This document shows positions 10,201 to 20,203 of a stretch of DNA of 64,000 nucleotides, in pieces (position 1 is the first letter of the stretch; each line of letters begins with the position of its first letter). This DNA is from Macrolepiota albuminosa (taxonomy: Eukaryota; Basidiomycota; Agaricomycetes; Agaricales; Agaricaceae), in assembly GCA_027475525.1 (NCBI GenBank), contig JAMWFC010000049.1:6429392-6493391 (forward strand). The letters run 5' to 3'. The notes under the pieces are model-generated. The model was not told the origin of the DNA. It searched no databases and was given only the letters and a program-made list of their open reading frames with translations. The translations under genes were made by a program, and so were the position numbers.

Positions 10201-11298
10201 GTGGAACTCTAAGGATTGGACCTTCTTCCCATTTACAACTGGATGGAATATAACAGTTCCAATTCCAGCTGAATAAATAATGTTGTTGTCAGCTAACCTG
10301 ATTGGAGTATGACAGGGCTTGTAATTGTGGACCCAATTTTGATGTGGAGTCATGTGGCAAGTGGCTCCTGAGTCTACAATCCAATCAAAGTCAGCTTCAG
10401 GCTGAATGGGAAGTAATGGATCTGAACAATCCAATAAATGAGTACTTGCATTTCCAGCAAATTCTGCATCATCCTTCTTTGACTTGTCATCATTGGAGGC
10501 TGTATTAGCATGCTCCTGATGCTTTTTGCCTTTTCCTTTGTGAGATTTAGTCTGCTGCTTGGCTTGTTGCTGGGCTGCCTTGTATTTGAAGCAATTAGCC
10601 TGTGTATGACCTTGCAAACTGCAAAAATCACAAGAAGCTTTGGCCAATGCAACATTCATAGCAATTGCAGCTGCAGCAGACTCATCAGCACGACGACGAC
10701 GTTGTGTTTCCTCTGTGACAAAGGCCTGGTGAATCTTGGCCTTGTCCAAGTCATCTTTAAGAAGAAGAGTTGATACAAATGCTGAGAAATCCTCAGGAAG
10801 CGCCCTGATTAATGCCATGGATGACAATTCATTGTCTAGTTTAGCAATATCAAAGTCTTTAGGGCGCAAATCCTGGATTCTCTTCATTGCAGTCTCAACT
10901 CTATTGATAAGAGTCTGCAGATTCTCATCCTCTCCTTTTCTGATGGAAAACAAGTCATCATAGGCATTAAAGCGAGTGCCTGGGCGCTGCTGCATGTGTA
11001 TTTGCTTGAGTGCATTCCACATCTTGTCTGGTTGATCTTTGTGATCATTGACATGGATTCTTTGATCATCCTCCACCATCAAGTAAATCAGACTAGATGC
11101 AACATTAGCCTCCTTTTGCCATTCTCTGTATTCCCTCTTCTCTTCTGGTGTAGGTTTGTCAGAGAGTTCAAGAGCCAAAGAAGGCATGGAAATAGGCATC
11201 CAGGCATTCTGAGAGCGAAGATAGGCCTCCATTTCCCCAACCCAAGAGTTATAGTTGTGGGAATTGAGTTTGTTGAAGGCTGGTATAGAAGTAGGCAT
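7237..11298 (-). CDS. Copia Gag-Pol polyprotein (1,353 aa before frameshift)
   Basis: Makes the structural and enzymatic proteins of the copia element. In order: an N-terminal Gag (about residues 1-210); a CCHC knuckle, CDFCSLQGHTQANC, at about 223-236; aspartic protease IVDSGATCHMT at about 307-317; a pre-integrase domain with the LWHRRFAHHN motif; the integrase core with HTDVHGP, DDKGGEYMS and NGVAERANRTL carrying the D,D,E residues; a long proline-rich linker (PPTPPLPPPPPLRP); reverse transcriptase with the YIDDI active site; and the start of RNase H with LSTTEAEYIAA. The order integrase before RT defines Ty1/copia. The start ATG at 11298 lies about 390 bp inside the 5' LTR. The frame ends early because of the one-base shift near 7300. 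Confidence 0.97.
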   Translation of the reverse strand: MPTSIPAFNKLNSHNYNSWVGEMEAYLRSQNAWMPISMPSLALELSDKPTPEEKREYREWQKEANVASSLIYLMVEDDQRIHVNDHKDQPDKMWNALKQIHMQQRPGTRFNAYDDLFSIRKGEDENLQTLINRVETAMKRIQDLRPKDFDIAKLDNELSSMALIRALPEDFSAFVSTLLLKDDLDKAKIHQAFVTEETQRRRRADESAAAAIAMNVALAKASCDFCSLQGHTQANCFKYKAAQQQAKQQTKSHKGKGKKHQEHANTASNDDKSKKDDAEFAGNASTHLLDCSDPLLPIQPEADFDWIVDSGATCHMTPHQNWVHNYKPCHTPIRLADNNIIYSAGIGTVIFHPVVNGKKVQSLEFHRVLHVPQLRNNLLSCIYLTRNKGYNIHIDKKAMHFWLNGKELFSATIKSNNSAHLDGCTALVSESAHLTSTLPLDLNLWHRRFAHHNYADVKRMINNKLVVGLNLNSAAKPDSICEPCLAGKMHSNPFPSSSSSASKPLELIHTDVHGPLPVAAIGGYHYWITFIDDCTSFKAAMPMKKKSDAFNAFKTFKAYAENALDAKIKAMQDDKGGEYMSKEFIAYTDACGIVRRHTTRNRPQQNGVAERANRTLSEDITAMLNESGLPASFWAHCLYAQIHILNCIPTASQSATPYERWHKHKPDVSHLRVWGCRAYVYIQRDMRKSLQSHMEKCIFIGYPPGYKGWLFYNPETKKTVISERAEFDERFFPGLRLTRPVIPSTPPLPPVDLNIPVLSALENEGSEPLLFQVPVTPPTPPLPPPPPLRPITPPPAPRPLDHELGPQPAAPALRPRPNRLRHHSAQPPAQPPAPPSPPLALRRSKRNVQPPRDWWVVQHQEPVVQDSSDEEEQVQGELELGSDLEQEEPEPEPLDPGFEDVQFARMASSSDSRTFKQAIKSEDADKWYQAAVDEYVSLVANGTWEECDLPEGKKAIGSGWVFCIKRNANGSIERFKARLVAKGYAQRPGIDYNEVFAPTFRPASLCLILAIAGIENMELRSVNVTSAFSNGDLEEDIYMLQPEGFQNGKRVLKLKKSLYGLKQAGRQWNKKLHATLSSMGFKKLESDRSIYLYVRGEVKIIVPIYIDDITLASKSTAAIDTAVKDLQKHFKIRDLGPSHFLLGVQIHRDRSKRSISLSQHQYIVDMLKRYKMSDCNPVSTPISSGLKLSKAMALQSEAEVEEMRNVPYLNAVGSLQYLATMTRPDIAYAVSCLGRFNSSPGPKHWAAVKHLLRYCKGTMDYKLHYNADTGIQPFTTFCDSSHGDCPDTGRSTGGYLTTIGGGAIGWSSKLQSVVTLSTTEAEYIAAVEAAKRSSGCEIFCMKWDILLLLHLPC

Positions 11299-11677
11299 GG
11301 TGAAAGAGTTGGTGTGGAGTGTAGTGTCAGGAAATGCTGAAAAAGCAATAGAATGCTAAGGTCTAGTGTGCCAAAAGGAATTCAGCCACAAATCCAGTTA
11401 ATAAAACTGGCAGGGTTCCTGTAAGGTCCTCAGGAGTGGTGCAGCAGGAAGGTGAGGTATAGTAAGTGTAACTAAGTAACTGCAGACTCTGCAATTGTAA
11501 CACCTCCCAGTTAGGCGTGTCAGGCTTCACTGGCGAGATAAAGCAGCCCCACTTAAGGGTCACCACCCAATAGTTCAGAGTCTATGTATATAGAGGGAGC
11601 TGCAACCACTATAAGGACTATAGCACAGACACAGAGCAATAAAATGACAAAAACTTCGAACTGTAGCTTTAGAGGCC

Positions 11678-11690
11678 GGGGCCCATAACC
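11678..11690 (-). other. Copia primer-binding site, half-tRNA-iMet type
   Basis: Immediately inside the 5' LTR the minus strand reads GGTTATGGGCCCC. Its complement GGGCCCATAACC equals the anticodon stem-loop of eukaryotic initiator tRNA-Met, not its 3' end. This is the arrangement known from copia and Ty5, where a cleaved 5' half of the tRNA primes minus-strand synthesis. Confidence 0.8.
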
Positions 11691-12023
11691 TGTTAAAGAC
11701 AGGCAAAGCACAGGGGACAGAAACTGTCACTAAAGCTGAAGTCCAAAGTCAGAAAGAGTGTATTGAGCAAGTAAAGTATTACTAACCTGAAGTCCAAAGT
11801 CAGAAAGAGTGAGGACTTCAGATGATCTATCTACAGTTTATATACTACTGAAAAACTATATACATGTGAATAAAGAATAATCACATGTGGATACATGTGA
11901 TAGAATATAATCACATGGAGGATACATATGATAAAGTATAATCACATGTGGATACATGTGATAGAATGAACTTGGGATAGAATGATGATCATAATGGAAT
12001 GCATGCAACAGGCAATTTCAACA
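11691..12023 (-). repeat. Copia 5' LTR (333 bp)
   Basis: Near-identical to 6649-6981; supplies the promoter of the minus-strand element. Confidence 0.96.
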
Positions 12024-12028
12024 CCACA

Positions 12029-13050
12029 AGCTGTCTGGCACTCACAATCACAACCACAACTATATTAGCAGTCCCCTGGAAGGTTCAACTCCTTTCAAGA
12101 ACATTTCAACATGCAGTGAGTTTCTTACTCTGCTAATTATCTAACAATTTTCATTCAATCTCGTAGTCTTGAACTTGGTGTTCTCTCAATAGTCCGAGCA
12201 CTGGTCCTTATGCCCAAATTGCTTCCTTGACAATACACTCTGATTAGGATATCTTTCCTTCTAAACACAAGGCTAGGAAGCGGTCTACTGAAAATGTATA
12301 CTCATTGAAGTTTGACTACAACTTCTTGGCTATTTTTGAAGCCAACAGACTGGTCCTGTAACTATTTTATCATTCTCTTAAACGACTATCAGCTGATTTC
12401 TACCGCAGTATGCATGCGGATTATGCCAGATATACTTATTGGTACACACACAGTTTTATCTCTCTCATTCTAAGCTAGCTTGAGCCTATGTTCACAGGGA
12501 CAAAATGGTGAAATCACCTCCTGATAGTGATATGATAGCAACCAGACGTCAAAAACGTGACTATCACCATTCCCTTACTTACACACACATACACCCTTGC
12601 TCACACTTTCACTCATAGTACAACAAAAGGTCTTCAGCTTGCATGTTTTGGCAAAAAGAAACATGACCTAAGATGGGCACAACCTGTATGACAAATATCA
12701 CAGTTCTCGCACCCATTTTGCCTGCACAAGTTCGCACACTCCTTTCTTAGGCACAGCAACGGCGCTGCATTGCCATGACACTAGTGCATCAACAAACGCT
12801 CATCCTGCTCAGACTCGGTGTTCACGTTGCACACCAAGGGTCAAGGGTGTCAGCACTGCTGGCGAAACGTGTGAGGAGTGTCTGAATCTCGTCAATCTGG
12901 CTGGGAGTGAGAGACTTGGTGTTAGTTTTGGCCCAGGGTATGTTGGTGCAGGTGCTGGACAGGTGGAGAAGGAGAGTGAGAAGGAGACAGAGTGTTAATA
13001 AGAGTTTGATTGCGCTTGGGAAGAAGGGCGTGCAGCGTGTACGGCATGTA
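12029..13050. other. No recognisable gene
   Basis: The first about 20 bp continue a dispersed repeat that the copia element split (compare 31286-31348). Beyond that I see only short frames. The plus strand at 12900-13060 might hold a decayed N-terminal exon of the protease pseudogene that follows, but no motif supports this. Confidence 0.4.
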
Positions 13051-13064
13051 TATGGACTTGCTAG

Positions 13065-14560
13065 TTGTTGTTCTGCTTTACTAATCTGTGGAGCAGAGCA
13101 TACACGATTGATGCTACCGTCAGTGCTGCTGGTCAGAGTCTGTGGCTTCAAATCAACACTGGCTCATATGATCTTTTGTTGTCACCATCATGTGCGATCA
13201 CCAGCTCACGGTTTCTCCAGTGGATTGCTTCAAAATCGTGTTTGTCGTCATTGTGCAGCAAGCCCAGCGGCAATCTCTACGACTCATTGAGCTCAACGCA
13301 GACTGGGAAGGATTTTAGCATCCAGTATCTGCAAGGCAATGCTGCTGGCTCTATCGTCTGGGACCAGTTCAACATTTGCCACTACAGTCTTAATTTTCAG
13401 GCTTTCGGTATGTGACTTAGCTCTTTATTGACTACTCTAATGCACATATTCAGCCGCTGCAGACAACATTGACTCTGAGCTTCTGGACTCAAACTTTAGT
13501 GGCTCTCTTGGCCTGCTTCTTGATCATTGGAGAACACATCCTACCCATCACTCCCTGATGGCGCCGTATAGGCTTCTAATCTCTTTTCAATCACACCAGT
13601 GTCGTCGGCCCTGTCTGCCTGAGTCCCTGCACAGCTCAGAATTGGTCAACATCCTAGCTTTATTATTAACCCGTCCACAGTCCAATATGCAGCTTTGGAG
13701 AGCAAGAGGCAGGGAGGGAACCTTGTTTTGGAAGGTCAATATATGTGCATGATCACTGTCTGGGTAAGTATGGAGAACCACATCCAGTCCAGATTGAAAG
13801 CAGCAGTACTGGTGCAGCATTCCTGAGCGCTGTGCCTGATAGTGGGGTGCCGCTAATTTTGACGACCTCAGCATAAGTCCTGCAAATGATGGGCACCATA
13901 TACGTCATCTTCGTGATTTATTGACTTTTCTGATTTTTGTTAAAGACAGGCAAAGCACAGGGGACAGAAACTGTCACTAAAGCTGAAGTCCAAAGTCAGA
14001 AAGAGTGAGGACTTCAGATGATCTATCTACAGTTTATATACTACTGGAAAACTATATACATGTGAATAAAGAATAATCACATGTGGATACATGTGATAGA
14101 ATATAATCACATGGAGGATACATGTGATAAAGTATAATCACATGGGGAATACATGTGATAGAATGAACTTGGGATAGAATAATGATCATAATGGAATGCA
14201 TGCAACAGGCAATTTCAACAATTTTGAGGTAAACTACGCAACATGCATGACCCACTACACTTGATAATAACCCTTCACGATCACACCTTCTCGACCTTAC
14301 TACACCACCCTCAAACCACAACACCGCCAGCTTTTGTACTCGCATAATTAATCCTTCAATTCCATGGTGCATCTGCCGACATTATTCTCAGCGTCCCATT
14401 GCTTCACAACGCTTACACAGTCACAGTCATAGGCTATGAGCCACCCAACAAATTAGGCGCCTTTGACACCACCAGCACAAAACCAATTCTTTCAGCGGCG
14501 CAGGCGACATTAAGCCCCATCTCAGGCTTATAGGAATCACATACCCCATCAAGATACTAC
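13065..14560 (+). pseudogene. Pepsin-type (A1) aspartic protease pseudogene, split by a solo LTR
   Basis: The plus strand carries the fold markers of secreted A1 proteases. Around 13150 is GQSLWLQINTGSYDLLLSPS, where the first catalytic motif DTGS reads NTGS. It is followed by GKDFSIQYLQGNAAGSIVWD and, after a GTATGTG...CAG intron at about 13408-13452, FSGSLGLLL. The second catalytic region reads VPDSGVPLILTTS at about 13830-13875. A C-terminal stretch DIILSVPLLHNAYTV lies at about 14370, past a solo LTR inserted at 13938. Loss of the first catalytic Asp codon, frame changes and the insertion make it non-functional. The original would have been an extracellular peptidase. Confidence 0.75.
13938..14220 (-). 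mobile_element. Solo LTR of the copia family (283 bp)
   Basis: Begins TGTTAAAGAC and ends CAATTTCAACA like the LTRs at 6649 and 11691. A perfect 5-bp target duplication, ATTTT, lies at 13933-13937 and 14221-14225. It is 50 bp shorter because it has one, not two, copies of the internal 25-bp duplication. Formed by LTR-LTR recombination inside the protease pseudogene. Confidence 0.95.
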
Positions 14561-14609
14561 CAGAATTCCGGTCATGGGCTGGTGGATTTGAGACTTGGAG
14601 AGCCTGAGC

Positions 14610-15004
14610 TGTCAGGGGACTCCTCATTTCTTCCTTTTCTCACTCCTTATCTCTTCACTCTCCTTCCATTCATTCTCTTATTTCTTCTGACATTATTTCA
14701 TTTTACTGTTTCTATTCTTTCAACACTATCTGTCAATACTACTCTCAGCCCTTGAGATGCTCTGGTTCTTTAGCCACCATTCAGACAAGTGTGGGCCCAC
14801 TAGCACCGCTTCCAGACCGCTTATTTAAGCCAGAGTTTGCCAGAGTTTGCCCCTTATTTGTACAAGTGTTTTTGTAGGCAATTTTCGAGTTTTTAAGGTT
14901 TTGTTGTACTGTACAGTTGTTTCCCATGCTTCAGAGGCCCCAGAAGCGTCCAACCTGGCATAGGGAATCCCTAGACTTGTTCTTTTTGGATCTCCCTCTG
15001 CCAG
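14610..15004 (+). mobile_element. Partial gypsy-family LTR, variant form
   Basis: 14610-14819 is the reverse complement of the LTR at 19889-20188 (TGTCAGGGGACTCC start through cttccagacc). Sequence then diverges for about 170 bp, and 14987-15004 again matches the LTR (tttggatctccctctgccag). It therefore represents a longer subfamily or an LTR with an internal replacement, and lacks the terminal about 40 bp. Confidence 0.75.
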
Positions 15005-17539
15005 GTGAGTAGCTACCTTGATATTTTAGCTGTGGTCATGTTTTTCTTGGCTAACTAACTCTGGGCTGCACTTTCATGCTGCCATGTCATTCATATGCCT
15101 CTCTGTGCAATTGTTTCGGCAGCGCTGAAGATCTCTCTACTAGGCAAGTGCATTTTTTTTATTTAATTTAGTGCAACTGAGATATCCTATTCATAATCTA
15201 GATTCTTATAGCTACAACAATGATTTTTCGCCCTAGCTAAAGTCCAGGCTCGCTTTCGAAGCCTCCGAGCCACCTTGATTTTGCCGCCCAACCTGCAAAT
15301 CAATGTATTTCTGGTGCAGCAAAGTTTTCTCTTGCTCTCACGCCTTTGCTTCCCACCTGCCACTCTCTTCCACTGCGTTTGCCTCTTCTCCTCAAATTGC
15401 ACCTTCACTCTGCCTCAAAAGATCACCTCCGCAGCAAGAGCTGCTACCGTTGTCTGGGACCGCTCTACAATAGCTCAGCCTCATTTAGTGAGGGTGGGAG
15501 TTACATGCAAACCAGTGGGGGCTGTGCATGAAATATTCAACCGCACCCAACCTACTCGATCTGACAAGAACATTGTTCTAGTAGTTAGCTATGGCAGGCA
15601 GGCACTCTATTTTCTTCGCAGCAATTGCTGCCACCCCCCATCCCCCTGCCCACTGCTCATTTTGCTGATCTTGATTGGGCTCTGCGGCAGCGCCATTGCA
15701 GATTTGCTAATTTTGCAATTACCACGTTAGGCAATTTGCATGCAAACCTGAAGTTGCCATGGCGGAAACCACTGCTGAACTGCAACTTTCACCTTCTCCG
15801 CTGTTTTCTCTCTGCTGAATGGCAGCAAGTGGCCCGCGCCAGCATCCTGCAGATTAGCCTGCCGCATGCAACCCCATTGAAGAGAGCTTTCTATGCTCAG
15901 ACAGCGCTGGGCAGATGGGTGCGGTGCTGGCATTTTTGCTTGGGGACAGACTGGAGCTCTCGGGCAAGTTAGTCTTGCAGGCACCAAAGGGTGGGCAAGC
16001 ACCTTGGAAGGTCGATTCCTCCAAATCGTACGTTTCTGCTTCTGCACCCACTACCTCGCTCACGTTCTTATTCATAGTACTACAAACCAGTGCTCATACT
16101 CTTCTCCCAGGCATGCAGCAGCACAGCGTTGCCATGGCACATGTTACCCAACTCTTGCTCCTCTTGTACTTAGTCGGCACGCTGCGCACCAGGTGGCACT
16201 GGCACCATCAGCAGGCTGCGCAGTGGGGTGTTTGATTACTTTCCATTCGTAGTCTCCACCAGGTACCCTACCAGATCTGCCGCCTTTGTTCTCTCCACCC
16301 ATCCAGAGTCCTCTGCAGAATCTCTATTTTCTCTCCTTCTTCAGTGGTGCCTCTAGGCTCCTCCCCAACATTACTTATTGCAACCATTCCTTGCAGGATC
16401 CGCCGGCGCTCCCACATGGCAGCGGTTTGCTCATTAGAAGGTACCACTGTGGAAGACTTCTCCTAGTTTGAAGGAATATGGATATAATAAGAGTCTGTGC
16501 ACGTCACGATGGCTATTATTCTTGGTGCTTTGGAGACCCCTGCAGAGTTAGATGGTGTTCCCATGGAATGGATGCATCTGCAGAGCAAATCGTTTTACTG
16601 ATTAGTTTTACGCGTTCTGTATTCACTTATATGTAATGCCTCCTTATTGTATTGGTGACTTCAATGTCAATTCTTAGTGTATGCTAATCAATTACCGTAT
16701 TTTTTTAAATCGTCGTGACCTTCAGACTCATTGCTTGCCCCATCGTCATCCACGGCTTGTCATTTTCTTCCTGACTTCCACCCATGCCTTCCCATCCACC
16801 ACCATCACCAGCTCCCCATCCGTAGTCTTCAGCGGGTTTCTTTTGCTTATCAACAGGATGGCCAGCGGTGTCTTTTTAAGATAGAGATGTGAGTATGAAG
16901 TTATGTCAGCCACGTACAGAGTTACCTCACCATGACTAATTGAACTTGTTGCATAATCAGGAAACTGTTTAGCAATTGGCGGAGTGACAGGAAGTGTGAG
17001 AGGTTCTACAGATATTGGCTGCTCCTCTGGTTCCAACTCTGCTGGCACTTGTGCTGGCAGTGTAGGCTCTTTCTTAACATCCTTATCTCATTTTTTCTGC
17101 TTTGTCTTGGTTTTTTTCTAAGCCATCACATTCAAGGCCTTGCCTTATATGTCAAGGGTCTCTATGCCACAGACGAGGTAAGCACATTTTCTTGCCTGAA
17201 TCACGTTTTACTGAGATATTTAAAGTATGGGCGACCTTTTATCATCGTCAGAGAGCAAGCAAAGAAAACTAGAAGCCATGGTGTCAAGGCCATAAAGATT
17301 AAAGGTTGGTTCTTGTCTTGTTTGAAATCAATTTAATTATGACCAGCTTTAGTCTCATATTCTCGCTGCACATACTGTCGCCAACATCATCAGGTCCTAA
17401 GACCTTTGAGTTGCCTCAACAGATTTCTCGAGTTCCAAACCAGCACTGCAGAATCCTCTGTTCCATACACCAGCACCATGGGTGGCCAGTCCCTTGATGC
17501 AGCAAGTTGTGGGAAGAGGCCATGGTGCTGAACAGGAAC
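15005..17539. other. No gene identified; scattered short frames
   Basis: The longest frames are plus 15275-15730 (151 codons) and minus 16746-17048. Neither shows motifs I recognise and neither has a convincing start or introns. The minus frame encodes an acidic, proline-containing start and may be a decayed coding piece. 17050-17500 may contain the ruined 5' part of the GH3 gene that follows, but this is not demonstrable by eye. Confidence 0.4.
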
Positions 17540-18960
17540 CAAAATCAGCATTGGCCAGCATTACTTGATGAGAAATGCAATCCTCGGCATATCTGCACTC
17601 TTCCAATCTGAAGGTCTGCTCTCCCCCTTAAATCATGTTTCTCAGGCCTCCATGGGTTCGCAGACAATGGGACAATATTCCCCTCTCCTATCAGCCTCAT
17701 GGCATCCTTTGGTGGACAACTTATAGAGAGAGGGGTGGTGGCAAGGCTTTTTACTACTGCTCGTCTTCACTTCTAATTCATACCCATTACATAGGAACCT
17801 TCACCTTTCTCACTCTTCCAGGTACCGGACCCTTCATCGACTTCAGTACAGTTCATACTGACCATGTTTAAGACCAAGTTTAAGCTGGAAATGCGAGCAT
17901 GTACTCAATTGATGGCACTCTCAGAGGCATCCTCTGAACAAAATTATCTTTACCAATTGCATGTGATAAATCCCTATTCTTACGAAGACTACCTCTCCTC
18001 CATCCATGGGTTCCATTAGCTCTTATTGGTTCCCAAGTCAACCGCGTCACCGTGCGTTCTATACATACATTATCTCCTCTCTACTGACACATAATTCTTT
18101 GGAAACTCAGTTTGGTGATTACGTCTTTCTGAACGTGTCTAAGAGAGGTATTAAGCCTCTCGCAGGGTTCAAGCAATGCCTTGCAAACATCGAGCTCCAT
18201 GAAGATTAACTTTGTGCAGAGATGTGATTTGCAGTCGAATAATGAGTCTGGTATCTCAGGTGTAGTTGAGGTTGTGAGGAACTCGAATGACGCTGGTGTG
18301 ATGGTACGCATAGTGCTCTTCCTTCCTCTTCCTCCTTTCCTCTCCATTACTGATGCGCTTTACAAAGGTGGACTCATGGTCTCTCAACCAACAAAAATTC
18401 TGGACGCTGTAGACAAATCTGATAGTGGGCGAACGTGTTGACCTTTCACGTCCCAGACTTGTCAGTGCACAGCTCGCGCTTGTGCAAGCTGTGAAGGAGG
18501 CTGAAAAACTATTTATCACAGTCTTTTTTGGTGGGAAGCCAATTGCAGAAACGTAGATACAGGCTCATGAGTTTTGTTTTGCTGTTTCTGGGAGACCAAT
18601 AACTAACTGATTGGTGCGCGAATTGCATTAGATGCTGATGCTATAGGTCAGAAATTTTATTATGGAGAGGTGGCTGATAAGTACTTTGATGCAGGGATCA
18701 TTTCTATCTATTTGAACTGATTTTCTATTTTACGGGACTGGCAATCACAGAAATCATCTTTGGTGCTATTAATCCCTCCAGTGCGTTCATTGATATTTCA
18801 GTCATTTGTATTGAGTATCTTGCGAGAGCAGGAAAACTTCTTGTTTTGTCCTCCAAAGTGTTGGCACAACACGTGCATTCTACAACTATCTCAAAGGTAG
18901 CAGGCCGTTTGTCTTCTTACCTTTTCTTATCTAAGGAGTGCATAATTGGCATTCTCCTCA
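17540..18960 (+). pseudogene. Glycoside hydrolase family 3 pseudogene (beta-glucosidase/xylosidase type)
   Basis: GH3 enzymes release glucose or xylose from oligosaccharides. The plus strand near 17580 reads LGISALFQSE and, after an intron with GTCTGC donor and TTTCTCAG acceptor (about 17611-17646), GLHGFADNGTIFPSPISLMA, matching the GH3 N-terminal domain around its substrate-binding Asp/His region. Later pieces of the C-terminal domain follow in different frames: ERVDLSRPRLVSAQLALVQA and FFGGKPIAE near 18430-18550, EIIFGAINPSSA near 18760, and VGTTRAFYNYLKGSRPF near 18860-18910. Stops and frame changes separate them, so it is dead. The call rests on the order of several motifs. Confidence 0.7.
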
Positions 18961-19888
18961 GCATCAATCTCTTTAGCAAATTCAACTATGATTTCCCATT
19001 GTGGCATATACTGCATAGAGCTTAATAGTCGACTCTCTCAAATGCCAGTGAGAAAATGTCGGTGAATTACATACAGGCAAGCCTTTGGACCAAGTGAGCC
19101 TTTGAAAGAACATCAAGATATGTTATATAGAGTTAAACATATCAAGAGTCAAAGTCATGAACCACTGGAATAATACAGACTGAATGAGTCCTCTTTACTA
19201 CTCAGATCTCTTGGCACCCTTAAACAAGCCAGAACCTTACTCCGAGTACGTCCAATAGTCTACTCAAACTAAGATCTGCACATGAATTCAGTCGTTGGAT
19301 GACCCCACTATATGGCAAGACATTACCAAGATAGTGGCGCTGCCAAGGTTTTAGCGTCGCCATTGCACGTGCTCTCGGCACACGCTGCAGTATGTGCACC
19401 ACCGCTGTCCAATGCGTTATTTCTGCGGGGGCACCGACAAGGCGTTGACGTGTTATGTGGACATGGTGGATGAGTGCAGAGAGCACCTTGAGGATGATTT
19501 GAGTGTTGTCGTGCACAATCAGGAGATTCTGTGGGTGCGTCTGCATCTGGGACTGTCAAGATACTAACAAATTACTACAGACATCATTGGTGGTAGGCTA
19601 ACACTGGCTATGTAGACTATGCACGCGGGGCAACAAATGGACATGGGCCACACAGTAAGTGTAATCTCTGTTTGACGCTGGCTATGTTGACATATCCATG
19701 ACTCTCACCTTCCAAATGCGGCTGTGACCCAATCCTTGCAGACCTCACACCAGTCCCTTTGATCCCTGCCTGCCACTGTCCTCTGCCTTACCCATGACAA
19801 GTATATCATCTTCATTCCCCCATGTATCGTCCTCCCCCCTTCTCCCTGTGGCAGGGGCACCCCCATCTCCCACTCCAACTCCAGCTCA
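18961..19888. other. No recognisable gene
   Basis: Short frames on both strands around 19220-19560 overlap each other and have no family signature. The segment just before the gypsy LTR (about 19740-19888) is C-rich with a low-complexity run of ccatctcccactccaact type. Confidence 0.4.
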
Positions 19889-20188
19889 TGTAAGGGCGAC
19901 CTCTAGAGGCTGTGGCTCAGTCACACAGCTGGCAGAGGGAGATCCAAAGTGTATTAGAATATATACTGACAATATCAAGGTCTGGAAGCGGTGCTGAGTG
20001 GGCCCACACTTGTCTGAATGGTGGCTAAAGAACCAGAGCATCTCAAGGGCTGAGAGTAGTACTGACAGATAGTGTTGAAAGAATAGAAACAGTAAAATGA
20101 AATAATGTCAGAAGAAATAAGAGAATGAATGGAAGGAGAGTGAAGAGATAAGGAGTGAGAAAAGGAAGAAATGAGGAGTCCCCTGACA
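19889..20188 (-). repeat. Gypsy 3' LTR (300 bp)
   Basis: Bounded by TGTAAGGGC and CCTGACA in the plus orientation. The first 82 bp recur at 25615-25696 with two clear differences; about 210 bp recur inverted at 14610-14819. Confidence 0.92.
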
Positions 20189-20203
20189 TCACCCCCCCTC
20201 TAG
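20189..20203 (-). other. Gypsy polypurine tract
   Basis: On the minus strand TAGAGGGGGGGTGA sits between the last chromodomain codon and the 3' LTR start TGTCAGG. The TAG stop of the pol frame is the first codon of the tract. Confidence 0.8.

Larger units (their letters stand above)
6649..12023 (-). mobile_element. Ty1/copia LTR retrotransposon, nearly intact
   Basis: A complete element on the minus strand: 333-bp LTRs at 6649-6981 and 11691-12023 that begin TGTTAA and end CAACA in the plus orientation, nearly identical to each other (one clear difference, TGTTAAC versus TGTTAAA). A perfect 5-bp target duplication, CCACA, lies at 6644-6648 and 12024-12028. Internally there is a primer-binding site, a gag-pol frame in copia order (protease, integrase, RT, RNase H) and a purine tract before the 3' LTR. 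The young LTRs and intact target duplication indicate recent insertion. One frameshift in the RNase H region is the only clear defect. Confidence 0.97.

Noticed and set aside
15275..15730. 151-aa plus-strand frame as a real gene
   Set aside because: No domain, hydrophobic low-complexity sense, no introns and poor start context; lies in a transposon-rich decayed region.
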